DNA from: Oribacterium sp. C9
GTDB taxonomy: Bacteria > Bacillota > Clostridia > Lachnospirales > Lachnospiraceae
Assembly: GCF_002007235.1 (NCBI RefSeq)
Contig: NZ_MUHW01000016.1
Span: 33,302 to 97,301 of the forward strand
DNA length: 64,000 nt
Reading direction: 5' to 3'
Under the pieces are notes generated by a model, which was not told the origin of the DNA, ran no database searches, and saw nothing but the letters and a program-made list of their open reading frames with translations. Numbering within the stretch: position 1 is the stretch's first letter; each line of letters begins with the position of its first letter. Positions 60,795 through 64,000 of this stretch are shown one piece after another. Position numbers and translations under genes: made by a program.

Positions 60795-62230
60795 TCAAAT
60801 AATGCTTCCATGGTTATCACATTATCAAAGAAAGTGCTATATTCATTGTATTTAAGGCCATAAGTAGTTATCAGTGTATTATGGATTACTTTACCAACAG
60901 ATATTTCTTCCTCTAATAATCCTTGTCTGTTTATCAAAGTGCGGTGATATCCCTTATTTACTACAAATTCATTACTGTAAAACTTGGATTCACACATGTT
61001 TACAACATTATCAGCTCTTTCAATTATCATATCAATCTGCGTGCCATCGGTATCATCTGCCCTTTTTGACCACAGAGATTGGCTAGTATTTACCCCACTT
61101 ATACCCAGTGCCTTTTTTATTTGATTCACGTGGTTAAAACAAACATTCTCAAAGGCAAAACCTCTCCATGAAATAATAGTTTGAGAAGTGAGATTTTCAA
61201 GCCAAAAAGAACTATCCAAGGAGCCTTTGCCTTTTACAAACTTTAAGAAAAACATACAGAACGGATCAACCAGTTTATAGCATTCATCCCGAGCGCCCAT
61301 CCCGAAAGGTTCATATTTTATTACAAAGTCACTTGCTATTAATGCCTCTAAATCATCTGACAATGTACCTCCGGCGGATATTCCGGTTAACTGAGAAATT
61401 TCCTGTCTGGTATAACCGGCATTCTTAGTTCCAAGGCATTCTATGATAGATTTCATCTTGTCAGGATTCTTAAAAACGGATGCAAAAAGCCTGTCGTACT
61501 CCTTTTTCAAAGGTGCATCCTTAACAAAAAACATATTATCGACATTCTGTGCCAGGCTCTTGCCTCTTTCCAAATGCTTAAGGTAAAAAGGAATCCCCCC
61601 CATTATCATATATGCTTGGACGATGTCATATTCTGGAAGTTTCACACGCTTGCTCTCAATAAAGCTTTTGCATTCTTTTAAACTAAATGGTGATAACTTA
61701 ATTTCATCAGTCAATCGTCCATATAATCCACCATGATTGTCAATTAGCTTATTTTTTATCCAAGTAGTAGCACTTCCACATACGATAACCATCAGGTTTT
61801 TTCGAAAGCATCCCCAGGTATTCCAAAATCCTTCAAAAGCTGTCAAAAATCCTGATTTTTGAGTATCCATCCATGGTAATTCATCCAAAAACACTACTTG
61901 GCGTTTCCCATTATCCTTTTCTTGAAGAAACATCTCCAACATAAGGAACGCATCAAGCCAATTATCAGGACATCTGCTCTTCTTCATTCCATGTAACAAA
62001 AGAGAATTATAAAAATGCTTAAGTTGCTTACGCAAAGGCGTTCCTCCAGCACTTTCATCAAGCTCTATAGGAGATAAACCTGCGTGATGAAAAGCCATCT
62101 TTCCGGCAAATGTCTCACTTACCAGGTAGGTTTTACCAACACGCCTTCTTCCATAAATAGCAACAAACTCAGCTTCACCGCTATTATACAGTTCATTTAA
62201 TAGTTGTACTTCTTTCTCTCTTCCGATCAT
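60788..62230 (-). CDS. Archaeal-type AAA ATPase with DUF234-like nuclease tail
   Basis: 480 aa. P-loop GRRRVGKT (about 27-34), Walker B VFLDELPWMD (about 115-122), sensor GSATTW (about 152), then a winged helix region and a C-terminal domain with DGTQIDMII...MCESKF, a PD-(D/E)xK-like arrangement as in DUF234 proteins. Such genes occur as many near-identical single-gene copies in Lachnospiraceae and archaea. Both gene ends coincide with 22-bp inverted repeats, so it behaves like a mobile cassette. AAGGA lies upstream of the ATG at 62230. Confidence 0.88.
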   Translation of the reverse strand: MIGREKEVQLLNELYNSGEAEFVAIYGRRRVGKTYLVSETFAGKMAFHHAGLSPIELDESAGGTPLRKQLKHFYNSLLLHGMKKSRCPDNWLDAFLMLEMFLQEKDNGKRQVVFLDELPWMDTQKSGFLTAFEGFWNTWGCFRKNLMVIVCGSATTWIKNKLIDNHGGLYGRLTDEIKLSPFSLKECKSFIESKRVKLPEYDIVQAYMIMGGIPFYLKHLERGKSLAQNVDNMFFVKDAPLKKEYDRLFASVFKNPDKMKSIIECLGTKNAGYTRQEISQLTGISAGGTLSDDLEALIASDFVIKYEPFGMGARDECYKLVDPFCMFFLKFVKGKGSLDSSFWLENLTSQTIISWRGFAFENVCFNHVNQIKKALGISGVNTSQSLWSKRADDTDGTQIDMIIERADNVVNMCESKFYSNEFVVNKGYHRTLINRQGLLEEEISVGKVIHNTLITTYGLKYNEYSTFFDNVITMEALFDC

Positions 62231-62244
62231 AGTATTGTCCTTTG

Positions 62245-62303
62245 TTGTTGATTCTCAGCCTATAACATATATTCTACACGCAATCAGGCTGAGAATCAAC
62301 AGC
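62245..62303. repeat. Right inverted repeat plus third copy, forming a hairpin
   Basis: The right end (62245-62266) is followed by CAGGCTGAGAATCAACAG (62286-62303) in the opposite orientation, so AGGCTGAGAATCAAC is present inverted within 60 bp. This resembles two adjoining element ends. Confidence 0.75.
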
Positions 62304-62332
62304 GATTACCATCTACGACGATCCCAATCCAA

Positions 62333-62431
62333 TTAATGTCGGAATATTTGTAAGCCCAGGTAGTATCTGGTTCTATTGCAGCCAGCAAGTAGTAAGCTCA
62401 AGAGCGATACAGAAATAAGCATCTTCTTCAT
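62333..62431 (-). pseudogene. Truncated copy of the lipoprotein gene
   Basis: MKKMLISVSLLSLLLAGCNRT is intact, but a 5-bp deletion after the lipobox shifts the frame and a stop follows after 32 codons (TAA at 62333). It corresponds to the first part of the gene at 60477. Confidence 0.82.
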
Positions 62432-62561
62432 AACAAAACCTCCAGGTAAAAGGGTGTGTTATAAATCATATCAAGACGTAAAACTATTCTTGACTATCTA
62501 TAATCACTAGTTATATAATGATGTCTACTTGTTTGGAGGGTTTTCGTATCCTCAGATTTCG

Positions 62562-62597
62562 CCGCATAGATGTTTGGTCGCATCTATGCGGTATTTT
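62562..62597. terminator. Terminator hairpin CCGCATAGATG / CATCTATGCGG
   Basis: 11-bp perfect stem with an 8-nt loop and TATTTT after it; just past the stop of the minus-strand fragment. Confidence 0.75.
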
Positions 62598-62735
62598 AAT
62601 AATCAACCCATTCGATTTGTTTTTCAATCTCCCAAAAGGTTTTACCATCAAATAATGGTTCTTTTAAGAATAGATTAACGCTTTCTTGATTAGAATAACC
62701 ATCTATTTCCCAAAGAGTTTTACCGATACTCTGAT
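62596..62735 (-). pseudogene. C-terminal fragment of a repeat protein
   Basis: On the minus strand SIGKTLWEIDGYSNQESVNLFLKEPLFDGKTFWEIEKQIEWVDY runs to TAA at 62598-62596 with no start. It shows an internal repeat (GKTLWEIDG / GKTFWEIEK). It ends at the junction with the cell-wall hydrolase fragment. Confidence 0.55.
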
Positions 62736-63389
62736 TGCAGCTCTTCAGGAATGCTTACTTTAAAAGAGATCGGATATACCGTTTCTTCCCTTAACACTGC
62801 CGGTATCTATCAGAGCAAACAGTTTGAGGAAGTTCCTGTTGTCATTAAGAATGGTCATATCATGAATCCTGAGATCCTCAAGGTCGGTGATGCAATACTC
62901 TATGTAGGTAACGATCCGAAGAGACATCTTCAGATCGGCCATGTTGAGTGGATATACGAAGTTAAGGGCACTGCTGAAACCGTGAAGCCAAAGACAACTT
63001 ATCCTGCATGGCTGGAATCTGCCGGGAGGTGGTTCTATCGTCTTGCTAATGGCAAGAATGCTCATGGTTGGTTAGAGATTCCTGAGAAAAAGAATCCCGC
63101 TAAGAAACACTGGTATTTCTTCAACAACAAGACCGGAGAAATGCTCACTGATACCTGGATCAAAGGACAGTCCAGCTGGTACTATGTCAATAAGGACGGT
63201 GCTATGCCTACAAGTACATGGATTCTTGGAAAAGATAAGAAGTGGTACTATGTCACTTCATCGGGTCTTATGGCGACTGACTCGTATATTCAGGATACGA
63301 AAGGCAGAGGTTTCTGCTATGTAGATAAGGACGGCATATGGGATGGCAGGTACCTTAATGCGGTCAACTCAGGGAATGTAGTATCTTGA
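62733..63389 (+). pseudogene. NlpC/P60-like cell-wall hydrolase, 5'-truncated, with wall-binding repeats
   Basis: The frame resumes at DCSSSGML (62733), the catalytic-Cys motif of NlpC/P60 endopeptidases, and continues with KVGDAILYVGNDPKRHLQIGHVEWIY (His of the site). From about residue 85 it has choline-binding-type repeats (WLESAGRWFYRLANGK, HWYFFNNKTGEMLTDTWIKG, SWYYVNKDGAMPTSTWILG, KWYYVTSSGLMATDS). The signal peptide and upstream part are absent, cut where the minus-strand fragment begins. An ATG at 62751 has a GGA but no true start context, so it is probably inactive. Confidence 0.75.
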
Positions 63390-63477
63390 TGACTTGAAGG
63401 CTCAAGAATGGCACCTTCCAAGAAAATCTGAGTGTTATGCAGCCTTATACAAGAAGTTTTTATCAGTACAGTTTTAA

Positions 63478-63520
63478 GGGCTGCAATACGATGATAATTT
63501 CGTACTGCAGCCCTTTTTTT
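63478..63520 (+). terminator. Strong terminator GGGCTGCAATACGA / TTCGTACTGCAGCCC
   Basis: Long stem (one bulge) followed by eight T. Confidence 0.88.
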
Positions 63521-63675
63521 TCTTGCCCATTTATTTTGAAAGAAAGGAGGGCGAGCAGTGGTGGAACAGCCACTACTCGCTGTTAATGAAAGAAAATAAA
63601 ATGATTAATAAGGAACATGGAACAATTTAGTATTCACTACTATATTCGGCACTAAAGGTTTTAATATAAATCAAA

Positions 63676-63708
63676 AAATAAAAAAGCCGGGACTTTTGCA
63701 TCCCAGCC
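63676..63708 (-). terminator. Minus-strand terminator
   Basis: On the minus strand GGCTGGGA / TCCCGGC stem followed by six T. Confidence 0.6.
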
Positions 63709-63756
63709 TTTTCACGAAAGGTAAAAACAACCATGTTTTTACTTAAAGAACATTTA

Positions 63757-63910
63757 TAATATAGTAGGGAAAGCAACTAATACATCAGCAGAAAGCTGGC
63801 TGAACATGCAGCAAAAGCTTACTTTGTGGGAAGCTGAACAGCATTCGCCCGAGAACGTTATTTCTTTTCCTTGCCGTAATATAGAAGACACTACGTTGCT
63901 GCAAATGTGA
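63757..63910 (+). pseudogene. HigA-type antitoxin C-terminal remnant
   Basis: IYNIVGKATNTSAESWLNMQQKLTLWEAEQHSP follows the C-terminal helix of HigA/XRE antitoxins (typical ...TSAEMWLNMQ..YDLWxAEQ). There is no start or HTH upstream, and the frame ends at TGA 63908-63910. No toxin gene is adjacent. Confidence 0.55.
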
Positions 63911-64000
63911 ACCTAACGTTATTTTTCATAACAAAAAGAAAGCTAGGATTTCCAAGCTTTCTTAAGTGTTTTAATTTTACAGTATTAATTTAAACTGGCA

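Larger units (their letters stand above)
63390..64000. other. Right-end stretch with terminators and an antitoxin remnant
   Basis: Holds a terminator at 63478-63520, a minus-strand terminator at 63676-63708 and the HigA-like remnant; no intact gene is seen. Confidence 0.5.

Overview
The window looks like part of a large low-GC Firmicutes plasmid, most plausibly from a rumen or gut Lachnospiraceae such as Butyrivibrio or Pseudobutyrivibrio (inference). The plasmid call rests on a ParA/ParB pair at the left end, a second ParB-like gene beside iteron arrays, and a RepA_N/DUF6017-type replication initiator at 15.7-16.7 kb. The host guess rests on base composition, a DUF6465 histone-like protein, double-glycine leader peptides and strong GGAGG ribosome binding sites. 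No rRNA, tRNA, CRISPR array, intact transposase or conjugation gene was seen.

Layout: 0-4.1 kb is the partition region: parB (cut by the window edge) and parA on the minus strand, two arrays of about 41-bp iterons around a decayed GIY-YIG nuclease gene, and a second ParB-like gene with a clear promoter. 4.1-5.6 kb has a compact nested inverted-repeat element (candidate structured RNA), an XRE regulator and terminators. 5.6-15.5 kb is metabolic or accessory cargo: a SatD-like protein, a frameshifted phosphoesterase, an HD hydrolase, a Tat-signal FMN-binding protein, and a LysR / MBL-hydrolase / SLC13 transporter / alpha-beta hydrolase cluster that reads as a small uptake-and-hydrolysis operon. 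15.7-21.6 kb carries repA, small unknown genes, a dispersed 71-bp repeat and several gene fragments.

21.6-39.6 kb is a defence island on the plus strand: a PLD/SNF2 helicase, a DUF4391 protein, a HEPN-like protein, a type III-like DNA methyltransferase and restriction subunit, a YdbC-type ssDNA-binding protein, an EVE-McrB GTPase and McrC nuclease, and a deoxyribosyltransferase-like protein. Two zinc-ribbon/coiled-coil proteins flank it. 39.7-49.5 kb holds small plasmid genes of mostly unknown function, an EAL phosphodiesterase, a calcineurin-like phosphoesterase and a secreted protein.

49.8-60.2 kb is the most unusual part. Two short proteins share a nearly identical double-glycine leader and lie downstream of a paired 21-bp-spaced direct repeat. 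Beside them is a minus-strand operon-like series: an unknown 320-aa protein, a WYL regulator, a dynamin-like GTPase, a two-TM protein, a HerA/FtsK-like ATPase with a glycine-zipper membrane segment, an LHH-family nuclease toxin and a SUKH immunity protein. I do not recognise this combination as a named system; it is the best candidate here for an undescribed defence or toxin-delivery system. 60.5-62.4 kb holds an archaeal-type AAA ATPase (DUF234) gene bounded almost exactly by 22-bp inverted repeats and flanked by two copies of a lipoprotein gene start, which suggests a single-gene mobile unit. The right end has remnants of a cell-wall hydrolase and a HigA-type antitoxin.
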